Assembly (NCBI GenBank): GCA_020975725.1
Contig: QXJR01000010.1
Span: 62,001-126,000, forward strand
Length of the DNA: 64,000 bases
Direction: 5' to 3'
Source: Picocystis sp. L7
Lineage: Eukaryota > Chlorophyta > Picocystophyceae > Picocystales > Picocystaceae
In this document: in pieces, positions 19,098 through 28,758 of the stretch
Position numbering within the stretch: position 1 is the stretch's first letter
Layout: each line of letters begins with the position of its first letter
Notes under the pieces: model-generated
Databases searched by the model: none
What the model was told of the DNA's origin: nothing
What the model saw: only the letters and a program-made list of their open reading frames with translations
Made by a program: the position numbers and the translations under genes

Positions 19098-20648
19098 ATG
19101 TCGAGGCGAAGCGGAGGGTGGTGGAGCTGGATGTGGCGTCGAAGGAGAAGGAGGGATGCAATAGGAGGTGTGGTGGCCGTGGACGGAGACACCTACTTCG
19201 ACGCCGTGGAAGACGTGGGAGAAACACCAAACGTGGGACACCCGAAGAGAGGATGGTGCAAGCCGAGCTGCTCCTCGAAGCACCAGACGCACGAAGACGT
19301 GCCTGTGGTGCGCAAGGATCCAGAAACGGGGAAGAGACACCTCCCGTGGACCGGACGACACCGAAACGAGGCGGAAGAAGTGGCGAATGGAATGGTGGTG
19401 CTGGGAGCGAGCAGCAGGAAAGAAAGGAAGCGCATGCGAAAGCTGAAGAAGCAGGAGAAGAGGCTGAAGAAACAACAGGACAAGCTGTGGCGGATGAAAC
19501 AGCCGTCCAGCCCCATCCCAAGCACGTCCGAACCAGGCGATGTGGATCGAACGACCCACGAAGAAGCGCGTGGAAAGGAACACACGCCGACGAATGCCAC
19601 CACCTCGCCCACGCGAACCTTCGCGGATCTGGTCGCCTTCTTGCGCCATTCCTTCGCTTCGGCGAGATCCGGAAGCTTCGACGGGGACGAGCTCACACTA
19701 GCCGAAGAAGCGGAAGAGGAGGAACGAGCCACCTGCCACGTGTGGCCGATCCCAGAGACACACAAACCGCTAGGACGTAAGAACAGCAAGCATCCCAAAG
19801 CAAAGGTGGGAGAGACGCTGGTGGAGGACGCGTCGGATCCCGAGCGATTGGATTCCGACGCCAAACCGTCCTGGAGTGCGCTGCAAGGAAGGGAATTTCG
19901 AGTGCGAGGAAGCTCCTACATGTCCACCAAACAGAAAGAACCGTCGGCAGAGAGCTTGTACGTGTGCGTGGCAGCAGACTTCTATTACGCGCCCAAGAAG
20001 AACGATCACCTCGCTCGAAAGGTGGAACTGCCCACCACGCCACCCGATGCTTGGGACGCGGGCGTACCCCCGCTGCTGATCGTGCATCTGCAAGTGCCGG
20101 TGTGTGCACCTTCCCTCTTCGCCACGGGCGATGGGCCGGGATACGACATCGTGCTGTACATGTGCCTGAGGGAAGGCACGGCAGAAAAGGCCAAGACAGA
20201 ACCAGGCAGGAGACGGGCCTTAGAATTGCTGCAGGGCTTTTGTTCTCAGGAGACGTCGAAACAGAGAGATCGTCTCAAGGTGGTCCCAAGGATGATCAAC
20301 ATCGAACAGTGCCACAGCGATGGGCTCCTGTCCAACACGGAGAAGAAGCTGCTGGTGGCCTATCGCGAGAAGCCCGTCCTGACCCGACCACAGCATCGAT
20401 TTTTTGCCGGCGAGAACTACTTTGAAGTTTGCTTGGACGTGCACAAGTATGCGTACCTTGCGCGCAAGGGGCTGCACGCCTTTCGGCCTCGCATCAAACA
20501 CCTGGTGTTTGATCTTGGTTTGGTGTTGCAGGGGAATCAGAAGGACGAATTGCCGGAGGTGATGCTCGGAGGGGTGCGTTTACGGGGTTTGGACTTTACG
20601 TCCCAAGAGACGTTGGAGGACAGACTACGGAAAGCTTCGGAAAGGTAG
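19098..20648 (+). CDS. EDR2-C (DUF1336) domain protein
   Basis: 516 residues. The C-terminal half matches the ENHANCED DISEASE RESISTANCE 2 C-terminal domain: RGSSYMSTKQKEPS near its start, VVPRMINIEQCH, RPQHRFFAGENYFEVCLDVHK, YAYLARKGLHAFRPR, and a final LQGNQKDELPEVMLG. In plants this domain occurs in lipid-binding regulators of endomembranes, often after PH and START domains; neither is visible here. The N-terminal half is basic, with a coiled RKRMRKLKKQEKRLKKQQ stretch at about 110-130. ATG 19098 is chosen since the open frame upstream runs through tandem repeats. Confidence 0.8.
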   Translation: MSRRSGGWWSWMWRRRRRRDAIGGVVAVDGDTYFDAVEDVGETPNVGHPKRGWCKPSCSSKHQTHEDVPVVRKDPETGKRHLPWTGRHRNEAEEVANGMVVLGASSRKERKRMRKLKKQEKRLKKQQDKLWRMKQPSSPIPSTSEPGDVDRTTHEEARGKEHTPTNATTSPTRTFADLVAFLRHSFASARSGSFDGDELTLAEEAEEEERATCHVWPIPETHKPLGRKNSKHPKAKVGETLVEDASDPERLDSDAKPSWSALQGREFRVRGSSYMSTKQKEPSAESLYVCVAADFYYAPKKNDHLARKVELPTTPPDAWDAGVPPLLIVHLQVPVCAPSLFATGDGPGYDIVLYMCLREGTAEKAKTEPGRRRALELLQGFCSQETSKQRDRLKVVPRMINIEQCHSDGLLSNTEKKLLVAYREKPVLTRPQHRFFAGENYFEVCLDVHKYAYLARKGLHAFRPRIKHLVFDLGLVLQGNQKDELPEVMLGGVRLRGLDFTSQETLEDRLRKASER

Positions 20649-20854
20649 ATGGGCTCCCCATTCTGCCGCCATTCGCCATTCGCCATTCGGCTAGGTCTCA
20701 TTTCTGTGCCTGCCGAGCCACTTCCACGTCTCCCGTTTCCCCGCCGCGCTCCATTCGCAGCGGGACGAGCAGCTGCACCTTTCGGTTGCATCGGTGGCTC
20801 CTTCCCTTCGTGGATTGGAGGGTGGGCATCGACGCGCCGCTTGGATTTCCGATC

Positions 20855-20860
20855 AATAAA
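20855..20860 (+). terminator. AATAAA poly(A) signal of EDR2-like gene
   Basis: AATAAA 206 nt after the stop, in the 347-bp gap before the PLD-like gene; the farthest such signal in the window. Confidence 0.5.
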
Positions 20861-20995
20861 TCTGTCTCGTTCATATGGCTTTGTCCACCTGGAAGGTCCA
20901 CGATGGTTTCGGTGGGGACGAGGGTGTGACCGGCCAAGGCGTTCCACGTCGCGCGCGCCACCTTCTCTTTCGAGCGCGTGCGTTTCGATCGCAGC

Positions 20996-21547
20996 ATGGG
21001 ACAGTGCTTCAGCGGTCCCGCACCTGCATCCGGCGCGTCTACGGTGCTTTTCTTCCCCGATGCCAAGATGCCGTGTCGGAACTACCTCCAAGGACAAGTG
21101 TGTCGACGCAAAAGCTGCGCCTACGCACACACCAGGACGTCCCTCGTGGCCTTGCTGCAAGTGCTGCGATCCGCCAAGAAGAGCCTCTACGTGTGCGTGT
21201 ACACCATCACGTGCAACGAGATCGCAGACGAGCTCGTGCGCGCCAAGAAGAGGGGAGTTCAGGTGTTCGTCCTCACCGACGACGAGCTGGTGGACGCCTT
21301 GGGAAGCGACATACGCACGCTCAAACAAGCGGCGATACCGGTGAGGATCGACAGGGGAAGGAAGGCATACATGCACCACAAGTTCTGCATCGTGGACGGA
21401 CACACCCTGCTCAACGGCAGCTTCAACTGGACGCGAAACGGCGTGTTGGGAAACAACGAAAACATCGTCATCACCCGTGATGCAGGGCTGTGCCAGGTCT
21501 TCCAGGCAGAATACAACCGCATGTGGAAGGAATTTGTCCCTCTGTGA
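20996..21547 (+). CDS. PLD6/Zucchini-like phospholipase D-fold nuclease with CCCH finger
   Basis: 183 residues. Single-HKD phospholipase D family of the PLD6/Zucchini kind, whose animal members are mitochondrial-surface endonucleases or cardiolipin hydrolases. It begins with the family's VLFFP strand; an insertion carries a CCCH finger (C27, C36, C41, H45, spacing x8-x4-x3); then KKSLYVCVYTIT, and the catalytic HHKFCIVDG with H128, K129 and D134, followed by GSFNWTRNG. The N-terminus MGQC fits N-myristoylation plus palmitoylation instead of the usual membrane helix. ATG 20996 is the first ATG; the codon 18 bp upstream is GTG. A dimer would be needed for a full active site. Confidence 0.85.
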   Translation: MGQCFSGPAPASGASTVLFFPDAKMPCRNYLQGQVCRRKSCAYAHTRTSLVALLQVLRSAKKSLYVCVYTITCNEIADELVRAKKRGVQVFVLTDDELVDALGSDIRTLKQAAIPVRIDRGRKAYMHHKFCIVDGHTLLNGSFNWTRNGVLGNNENIVITRDAGLCQVFQAEYNRMWKEFVPL

Positions 21548-22493
21548 ATGGACGCGGACCGAGATCATTCGAACGGAGCGTGAAGAAGGTGTGCTCGACC
21601 ACCATATCCCATACCTGCACGGGATTCGCGTCCGCACGACCTGGGTGGTCTCGTCCGAGCCGAGAGGAAGGCGGCCGGTTTCCACCTCGCGCGCGATGGC
21701 GGGTTGGACGGTGATGGATCGATCAGTGGGAAGGATGCAAGCGACCCTTGAGAGTGCGAGCTCGACCCCGTCTCGTACCAGCCCTTCTTGGTGGATCGAG
21801 GAGAGACGTCCACATGCACCTGTAAAGTAGACCTTTCAGCAGATGCATGGGGAAGGATCGAATTTTCCACATTGGGTCGTCCGCCGGCCCGTACCTATCG
21901 TCGAAGGGTGGAGGGATGCTGCACCGCGTTGGGGTCCTCCTTTCTGCGAGCAGCAGGAGCGTACTTCATGTCACGTCCATCGATGCGTCTGTTGGGGACG
22001 CACGTCGATGCCAATTGCCCGTTCTTTGCCCCGGTCGGTTCCCACAAGCGTTCTGTCGATTCGCAGATCGCGAGCGATGGCTTGTCCATCAGCTCGTTGG
22101 GGGTCCTTCTTCCTGGACGATCATTTGCTTCCTGTTGGTGAGCACTGTGCATCCTTGGGTTTCGGTCCACTGTCCCACGAGAGTGTCGATCCCACCGGTC
22201 AGTCTTCGCCTGACCTGGTGCTGGTTCACCACCCTTCCTGGGTTCCACCCTGTCCATGCTGTCCAATCGCGGTCTTTGGACGGTCCCTCCTCTCGATCCT
22301 CCCCCCGCCCGGACCGATCCCTGCCTAGGGTTTGGCCTCGCCTCGCCTCCGAGATCTCGATCCTTCCATCGCGTCTTTCCCCTCGAGATCTCGATGGATC
22401 CATCGAGATCTCGGGGAGACAGCAGGACAAGGACGGTCGTGCTTTGCCATTTCACGAATCGATCCGCCACGAAGGCGCGCATCTGTCCACGCG
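21548..22493. other. intergenic region upstream of TAF4
   Basis: No gene seen in 0.95 kb. The last 150 bp carry three GAGATCT repeats, two of them forming a 30-bp palindrome. Confidence 0.55.
22351..22414. promoter_or_regulatory. CGAGATCTCG repeats with a perfect 30-bp palindrome
   Basis: GAGATCTCGAT at 22351-22361 and two facing copies at 22384-22413 that together make a perfect 30-bp palindrome (arms CGAGATCTCGATGGA). It ends 80 bp upstream of the TAF4 ATG, where a dimeric factor could bind. Confidence 0.65.
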
Positions 22494-24716
22494 ATGGACC
22501 GCAAATCCAAGCTCAACGACATGGCAGACGTGCTCCTGAACGACGACGAAGAGGACGAGGTGCGTCCTGGAGACGTCGGAGGCGCAACGTGCGCGTGCAG
22601 ACACGAAGGACGTCGCGTAGCTGACGACGGAAACCTTGGTTCGACGATCGTGCGATGGACGTGCACACGCGATGGAATCGGATGGGAACGTCACACGGAG
22701 TAGAACCTGGTCGGAGGAGACCCACACGGATTCACACAGATGCTCCAGGACCTCTCTGCACCCGTCATGTCCAATACCGTGGCGCAAGGCATGAACGTCC
22801 GGCAGAACGCAGTGAACATGCCGCATTCACAAGCACCTCCACAGCAGGCGTCCGCGAGAGGACAAGATCCGCCCACCACTGGTCGTCCCGGCGGTAGCTC
22901 CATCACGTTGCACGAGCTCTGCCAGCGCCTGCGGCCGCTCCTGACCTCCCAAGAAGCTACCGCTCTGGATAACCTGCAGGAACAATTCAGGCTGTATCCC
23001 AAGACTGAGATTGGCCTCGCCGTTCGGCAGATTGTTCCCAAGGAGAAGCTGCAGCGGGTCCTCCAAGGAGTCCAGGCTATCAGACAATCCTCCATGCCTC
23101 AACAGTCCATGGGCACGGCCCCGCCAATGCAGGCTCGCAAGGGAATTACCACGGCAAGCACCTTCGCCGAGCTTGAGCGTAGGAGACAAATGGCCAGTGC
23201 TGGTGCCAGTGCAACAAATGCTGGGTTGGGCCCGCCTTCATCCGTCTCAGGTATGACACAGCACATGAATGTTGGAGCAGGTGGCAGGCACGTGGAGTCC
23301 CCAGGCTTGGCAATGAGAGACCGAACCGAACAATACCCGACGAAGAAAGCGTCCGAGATGCTGAAGCATCTGAACGAGAGTATGAATCTGGATCCGGAGC
23401 GGCAAAGGAAGCTGGAAGAGGACAGGAAAAAGAGGGAGGCAGAAAAGAAAAAGAGGGAAGATGAGAAGAAAAAGAAAATGGATGAAGAAAGGAAGAAGAA
23501 AGAAGAGGCGGACAGGAAAAAGAAGGAGGAGCAACTTCGCAAACGGAGGGAAAACGCAGAGAGGAAAAGGAAGGAAGCTGCAGAGAAGAAGAAGGAGGAA
23601 CTAGCAAAGACCGGCCTGACCGCTAAACCTGCAACGGCAAGTCTGCAACCCAGTACTGTCAAGCCACCGGTGCATGGGTCTCTGATGGCCACATCAGTGG
23701 GAGCATCGAAAGCGCCTCCGCCTGCACCCTCGATGGCTCCACCAGTTGCGCCTCCTGCAGCAGCTCCAGTTGTTGGGACCAAACGACCGGATCCACCTGT
23801 CAGTCATCCGGGGCCACCGGCGAAAAAAGCCACAGAGGCGAAGAAATCCACGGGGGAGGAAGAGCTGGATATTCTCAAGGGGGCTGGTGTGAACCTGGAA
23901 GAAGAAACGCAGGCATTGGTGGCTGGACTGCACGCAGGTGGAGCACGGACAGGCACAGAGAGCTACGAGAAGATTTCGGAAGAAAGCTGGGTCCGCATCA
24001 AACCTTTGAAAATGATGTTGGGTAAAGTCATGGAGAAGTTCGACATAAAATCTGTTGATGACGATGTGCTTCGCCTGGTCTCGCTCGCCACGAAAGCGAG
24101 GTTCTCTCACTTCCTGGAACGCTTGGTGATTCTAGCTCGACAACGCAGCAATGCCGAGACGGATGGGATCCCCCACGCACCTACCTGGGATCCACGTCGC
24201 GAAGTTCTCAGGATCGAGAGGAGGGAGCGAGAGAAAGTAAGGAAGAGGCAGGAAGCAGAAAGAGAGGCACTGCTGAGAGCAGCAGAAGCCAAGAAACTGA
24301 AGGAAGACGACCAGGAAAAACTCCAAAAAGCTTTGCAAGAAAGAGAGGATAGGACGAGAACAGCTGCTGCCAACAAAGCAGCTATGTCAGCCTTCGGGAA
24401 GGATGCAAAGTGGGCAAAATGGGGCAAGGTGGCCGGGAGCAAGACGAAAAAGGAAGACAAAGCCGCAGCAGAAGAAGAGCTTGCTCTGAAAGGGCGACCA
24501 CGCAAATCTCCCATGAAGCACGCAGAGGACCAAACACCAACCCTTGCTCCTCGTGTGTTGCCCGCGTCCTTCAAGAGCAGAAGCGTTAATGTCTCCCTGA
24601 AAGATTGCATTGCACTGATGGAAAGGGAGCCTTGCTATGCCAAGTCCACGACTCTCTTCAAACTCTACGAGCTGAAGACTTCCCAGCACCCCTTTTCGGC
24701 CGTGTGCAAGGAGTAG
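22494..24716 (+). CDS. TAF4: TAF4, TFIID subunit with RST domain
   Basis: 680 residues as two exons, 22494-22559 and 22740-24716. TAF4 is a core TFIID subunit that pairs with TAF12. Exon 1 encodes the acidic MADVLLNDDEEDE. Domains: RST domain at about 75-140 (ITLHELCQRLRPLLTSQEA to VLQGVQAIRQS), the plant-type variant; a long Lys/Glu coiled coil at about 225-310; a Pro/Ala linker; then the histone-fold and C-terminal TAF4 domain from about 395 (DILKGAGVNLEEE, ARFSHFLERLV) ending in the conserved DCIALMEREPCYAKST and LFKLYEL. Joining exon 1 rests on a phase-0 intron with a good donor and acceptor; without it the protein starts at ATG 22740. Confidence 0.88.
22560..22739 (+). other. TAF4 intron 1
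   Basis: GTGCGTCC donor, CACACAG acceptor, phase 0, 180 bp. The unspliced frame reaches a stop about 50 codons into it. Confidence 0.65.
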
Positions 24717-24769
24717 TTCTGAGGGATCAATAGGATGAATTTTGTTGCCCGATGGGGCGGCGCGTTTCC

Positions 24770-24775
24770 AATAAA
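24770..24775 (+). terminator. AATAAA poly(A) signal of TAF4
   Basis: AATAAA 54 nt after the stop. Confidence 0.65.
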
Positions 24776-24870
24776 CAGTGCGCTGCGAAGGAAGGGGGTC
24801 AAGCACGAAGCTGCTCCCGGTTGACCAATTGAATGTCCTCCCACGTGTGACTTTCGGACACCCAATTGCT

Positions 24871-25443
24871 TTACCTTTCTACTTCAACCGTTAGTCTCTG
24901 CCGACCCCATTGGATGGCGGACTTGTGGTTCCTGTGGAAGAGGTCTATCTTCTCCACGCCTTGGATCGCTCCCCCACGATCTTCTACGACTCCCCATCCA
25001 TATCCCGGCACGTGCATTCGCGTTCCAAACGCAAAGTGGCTGGTGTCCGCAGCGATGGTCCCATCCACGCCAGCCCATTGGAAGAGGAGCAGTCGGAGGG
25101 GGACGGTCCATGGGTTCTTAAGGATAGCGTCCACGGACAGCAGGGAGGGCCTTGGCGTCCTTGGCTTGTTGTTGGTGGCGGTGGTGCCCTCGTACCGCAT
25201 GCCTTTGGAGCTGGTCTCCGACCAATACTTGGAGACAGGCAGGAAGCAGCATCCAACCGCGCCCGCAGCGAGCGCGAGTGCACCTGGCGGGGTCCTGGCG
25301 ACGCACATGCACGCTTCTGTCATCTTCCTCTGTCTGAGGGCCTCTTCGATGGGACGCTTGTCGGTGCAGAGCCATCGTCGCAGGTTTTGCAACGCTCCGT
25401 GTTTGGGGAGCCCAAGTGTGGCATCCCAGGCCCAGAGCGCCAT
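24871..25443 (-). CDS. 3D (Asp-Asp-Asp) domain protein of bacterial cell-wall-enzyme type
   Basis: 190 residues from ATG 25443. The C-terminal ~70 residues match the 3D domain of bacterial resuscitation and lytic-transglycosylase-related proteins, including its three Asp: DGTIAADTSHFAFGTRM, VPGYGWGVVEDRGGAI, KIDLFHRNHKSAIQWGRQ. In bacteria this double-psi barrel acts on peptidoglycan. Before it lie a hydrophobic segment (about 72-88) and a basic N-terminus, which could be an organelle-targeting region. The frame is open upstream to about 25575 but has no ATG, so a 5' exon may be missing. Convergent with TAF4. Confidence 0.7.
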   Translation of the reverse strand: MALWAWDATLGLPKHGALQNLRRWLCTDKRPIEEALRQRKMTEACMCVARTPPGALALAAGAVGCCFLPVSKYWSETSSKGMRYEGTTATNNKPRTPRPSLLSVDAILKNPWTVPLRLLLFQWAGVDGTIAADTSHFAFGTRMHVPGYGWGVVEDRGGAIQGVEKIDLFHRNHKSAIQWGRQRLTVEVER

Positions 25444-25991
25444 TCCAGCGACGGCACCGACCCTGGCGCAGCACTGTGCACCTCGGATGCGATCGACACG
25501 TCGGTATTGGAGTTTCCTCGTCTTGGGCACGAGCGGAAATCCGTTCCTGCGACGTTTATAGGTGTTCCGACGTGGAGGTTCCGGTCAGCTGGGACCGGTC
25601 CCTTCGCCAGTCCGGCTTCGTTCACATGGAGCTGGTTCTTGAGGCGTTCTTTTTCATCGCTTTCACGCACCTTCCTTCCAGCGGAAGGTACAGGGGCAAG
25701 GGTCCAATTCCCATTCCCCATTCCCATCCGCAGCAATATCCGCAGCTTTGAACGTCCCGTTCCACGTCCAGGTGGGTGTGGTCGGCATCCGACGCCGCAC
25801 AAGGAGCGACCGCGCGTCAGCTTGGGTTTTTCTTCGCTGCCCATCGCTCGAACCCTTCTTGGGTACGCATCCTGTCCTCGCACGCGATCCCACGCACCCG
25901 CAGTAGGCGGTGGCCTCCACGGTCACGCGCTCCGGCATGGCCTCGACCGCGGCGTCGAAGACTTCTTCGCTTCGACATCCCTTCGAGGAGG

Positions 25992-26003
25992 GAGTTTCTT
26001 CTC
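25992..26003 (+). promoter_or_regulatory. GAGTTTCTTCTC element, copy 6
   Basis: Exact 12-mer preceded by GG, 548 bp from the 3D-domain ATG and 384 bp from the pseudokinase ATG. Confidence 0.6.
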
Positions 26004-26166
26004 GACCGAGGGCGTGGAGGTTCGGCTTCCTTTCGTGGTGGTTGGATCCGAGGGGGACACCCGGACGGGACGTCCATGGGAAAGGGGGAGAGGGTTCCCT
26101 TTTGAAAGGAAGGGAATGCCATCGGACCAGGACCTGGGTGGGTCTCCCACGCTGTCCCCCACCCGA

Positions 26167-26178
26167 GGGGGGGGGGGG
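26167..26178. repeat. 12-bp G run
   Basis: Uninterrupted run of 12 G in the divergent promoter region. Confidence 0.8.
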
Positions 26179-26387
26179 TCGTGGCGGTCCGTGAGGATTC
26201 CAGGGTTCGGATTTCCATTCCTCCCTTCTAAACGCTTTCGAAAGGGGAAGCGATGTCCAATCCCATGGAAGGACGAGTCCCTTTCTTCCACCGTTGGGAC
26301 GCCCGTAAGAAAGGCTTGATTGGACGAAAAGGGGAACGCGAAAGGAAGACTTGAACCCGTAAACCCGAAACAAAAGGAACGCCGACG

Positions 26388-27422
26388 ATGGCCGTGGCGA
26401 TGGCCGTGCGCTTCGCGGCTTCTCTGCGACGCTACGACGCGGAAGATTTCGAAATCGTGCGCGAACTGGGTGCCGTCTCCTTCCAACAGGCGCGTGGGAC
26501 ACGAACCACGCGAGCCGCCAGGTGCTACGCGGCGAACTACGCGCCTCGGACTCCGTACCGATCCGAGGTGCTCGTGATGCTGAAAGAAGTGCTGCCACAG
26601 GCCAAAGACTTGGCCGCGAACGAAGTGAAAGCGTACGAAAAGATGGCCGAAAGGATGGGAAGTTCCTTCCAGTTCGAAGAGACGGAGTCCGTGCAAGCCG
26701 GAAGGAGCGAACCCCCAGTCGCGCCGCTGCTGGGATACTTCGACGCTCAAGGTTTGGAGATGGAAGACGGATTGCCCAGCACCTGGCTGGTCCTCAGATG
26801 GCAAGGAGTCCAAACACTGCGTGGATTTGTGCAAAGATATCGCAAGAAGGTCCAGGCAGAACAACCGCGCTTCTTTTGGCCACCCGTGGAGGTCAGAGTG
26901 GAGTACTCGCAAGTTGCCAAATACCTCAGGAAAGGGATCCGTGGGGCCATCGAAGCCTTGCAGTTCTGTCACTCTTGCGGCATCGCTCACGGGGCCGTGG
27001 ATGGATCGGCGTTCCTCTTGAGCTCCCTAGACGTGCGATCGGCCGGGGTCCTCAAGGTTGAACTGGCCAACTTTGGCTTTTGCAAGATCTACGAGGAGGA
27101 CTTGAACGGGGACGCATGGGAAGAGGCGAAGGGACAAGACCTGCAAGCCCTCGGCTTGACCATGGCCGAATTGATCTTTTCCACCTTCACAACAGAAGAA
27201 GGAGACGGCCAAGCCTCCCGTGGAGAGATTGAAAGACTGTACACGGAAGTCTTCCTGAAGGACTTTGAGTCGATGAAAGAGTTCTGCCGGCTGGAAGAGA
27301 AGTGGGACAAGGCAATACAAGTCCTTGACGCGAATGAAGGAGCAGGATGGAACACGATGGAAGCTCTCCTTGGCGGATCGGCAAATTTCGACATGCTTCT
27401 GGCAAGCGAATTCCTAAAATGA
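26388..27422 (+). CDS. protein-kinase-fold pseudokinase
   Basis: 344 residues with a kinase-like layout but no catalytic set. A start like an organelle presequence (MAVAMAVRFAASLRRY), a Lys-bearing strand (LVMLKEVLPQAKD), a hinge-like TWLVLRWQG, then CGIAHGAVDGSAFLL where active kinases have HRDxKxxN, and ELANFGFCK where they have DFG. The catalytic Asp, its Lys and the Asn of the loop are replaced (Ala, Asp, Ala), and DFG reads NFG. I infer a non-catalytic scaffold, perhaps in the plastid, like several kinase-fold plastid proteins of plants. ATG 26388 is the first ATG after a stop-rich leader. Confidence 0.65.
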   Translation: MAVAMAVRFAASLRRYDAEDFEIVRELGAVSFQQARGTRTTRAARCYAANYAPRTPYRSEVLVMLKEVLPQAKDLAANEVKAYEKMAERMGSSFQFEETESVQAGRSEPPVAPLLGYFDAQGLEMEDGLPSTWLVLRWQGVQTLRGFVQRYRKKVQAEQPRFFWPPVEVRVEYSQVAKYLRKGIRGAIEALQFCHSCGIAHGAVDGSAFLLSSLDVRSAGVLKVELANFGFCKIYEEDLNGDAWEEAKGQDLQALGLTMAELIFSTFTTEEGDGQASRGEIERLYTEVFLKDFESMKEFCRLEEKWDKAIQVLDANEGAGWNTMEALLGGSANFDMLLASEFLK

Positions 27423-27483
27423 TACGCATTCACTGCGCAAAGGTAGTATTGCTCGATGTATCCCAGCAAAAACAAGGTGTACC

Positions 27484-28758
27484 TTACATGCTGGCCGGGA
27501 TGCCGCCTGCGACCTGAGCATTGAGCAAGAATGGAAAGGGAAGCAGCACCAGTAGAGCCAAAACAAGCATGCCCGCTGCCTGAAGCTCCTGCGTTTTTGT
27601 TAGCTCACTAACTTCGTTTTTTTGCGGCTTGATCGGCCCTCTTTGAAGAAAGCTCACGAATAAGAACCAATAGAGGGCCAGATCAGAAAGAATGCCCGTG
27701 ACGCCCAACAGCAGAAGACTCCCATTGCTTATCAGCGCATTCTTCTGACGCCCCCAAAGCGCAAAGGACAGCCTCCCGCCATCGGTCTCTCCCACTGGTA
27801 TGGCATTGATTGCATTGATGACCATGCCGGCCCACCCAGCCACAGCGATGGGATTCAAGAGCACGGATTGGCCAGCTTCCAACTGAGGTCCGTAGAGTAT
27901 TTTCCCCAGGGTGCCCACCAACAAAGAGTCCTGGAACTCTGCCGCTTGCACGGGTACGCCTTGGCCCGAGGCCTTGGAGATGGCTAGGCCGATCGCCAAT
28001 GTGACGAAGGACGCCGCGAAGCCGTAGAGTGGCCCTGCAATGGCAATCTCGAACAACTCTTGCCTGCTTTCCAGGATGGATTTGATGCGTGTAATCGAGC
28101 CCAAGCTCCCGAGCTGTTGGAAAGGCACGAAAAGCGGCGGGGCAAGTTCTCTCTTCAGCTTCCTCGCGGCTTGAAAATGCCCCAGTTCGTGGGCCGCGTA
28201 GACGAACAGCAACGACAAGGCTCCCGGCAGCACTGCCGTCAAGGGTGCGCCTTCCACTCCGCCTCCGAGTATCGGCAGGACCAATCCACTTGCGTTCAGC
28301 GTCGTTGCCAGTGTGCAGGCTGCAAAGATGGCGCAGGAGGCCGCTTCTGGCACCGGTCCTTGTTCTTCCACGAGGGATTCGTTGGGGAACACCACCACCG
28401 TCGGTTTCTTCTCCTTGTCTACCAGGAGGAAGAGCGTGTATTCGTCTCCCACCGCTTCTTTCAACCGTTCCTGGAGCTTCGTGTAGACGGCGGTGGCTTC
28501 TCCTCTCAGGTTCCCCTTGAACAATACCCCTTTTCCTGGGTACTGCTCGTATCCGGTGACGAAGTAGGTGTCGAATCCGAACACTTGGTTTCGCAACGTC
28601 TCGAGGGTGTCCTTGTCCAACGCGAGCGTGTTTCCTTCCTTCTCCCCTCCCTCTCCCTCTGCACGCACCTCGGTTCTTCTCCTGACATTTTTCTGTCTCG
28701 CACGCGTCCTGGCGATCCGCCACGGTCCCGCACGAGTGGCGCTCGTTCGCATGGCCAT
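27484..28758 (-). CDS. EGY-type site-2 intramembrane metalloprotease
   Basis: 424 residues. EGY proteins are plastid M50 proteases needed for thylakoid and chloroplast development. A basic transit-like N-terminus (~45 residues) is followed by the family's FGFDTYFVTGYEQYPGKG and FKGNLRG, about eight membrane segments, the zinc motif HELGH at 190-194 (AAHELGHFQAARKLK), and the third-ligand region NAINAIPVGETDGGRL. Both zinc motifs are intact, unlike the proteolytically dead EGY3 branch. ATG 28758 (MAMRTSATRAG) is chosen as the first Met of a plausible transit peptide; the open frame further upstream is promoter-like. Confidence 0.85.
   Translation of the reverse strand: MAMRTSATRAGPWRIARTRARQKNVRRRTEVRAEGEGGEKEGNTLALDKDTLETLRNQVFGFDTYFVTGYEQYPGKGVLFKGNLRGEATAVYTKLQERLKEAVGDEYTLFLLVDKEKKPTVVVFPNESLVEEQGPVPEAASCAIFAACTLATTLNASGLVLPILGGGVEGAPLTAVLPGALSLLFVYAAHELGHFQAARKLKRELAPPLFVPFQQLGSLGSITRIKSILESRQELFEIAIAGPLYGFAASFVTLAIGLAISKASGQGVPVQAAEFQDSLLVGTLGKILYGPQLEAGQSVLLNPIAVAGWAGMVINAINAIPVGETDGGRLSFALWGRQKNALISNGSLLLLGVTGILSDLALYWFLFVSFLQRGPIKPQKNEVSELTKTQELQAAGMLVLALLVLLPFPFLLNAQVAGGIPASM

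Larger units (their letters stand above)
25444..26387. other. intergenic region between divergent 3D-domain and pseudokinase genes
   Basis: No gene seen. Contains a copy of the 12-bp word and a 12-G run. Confidence 0.55.
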
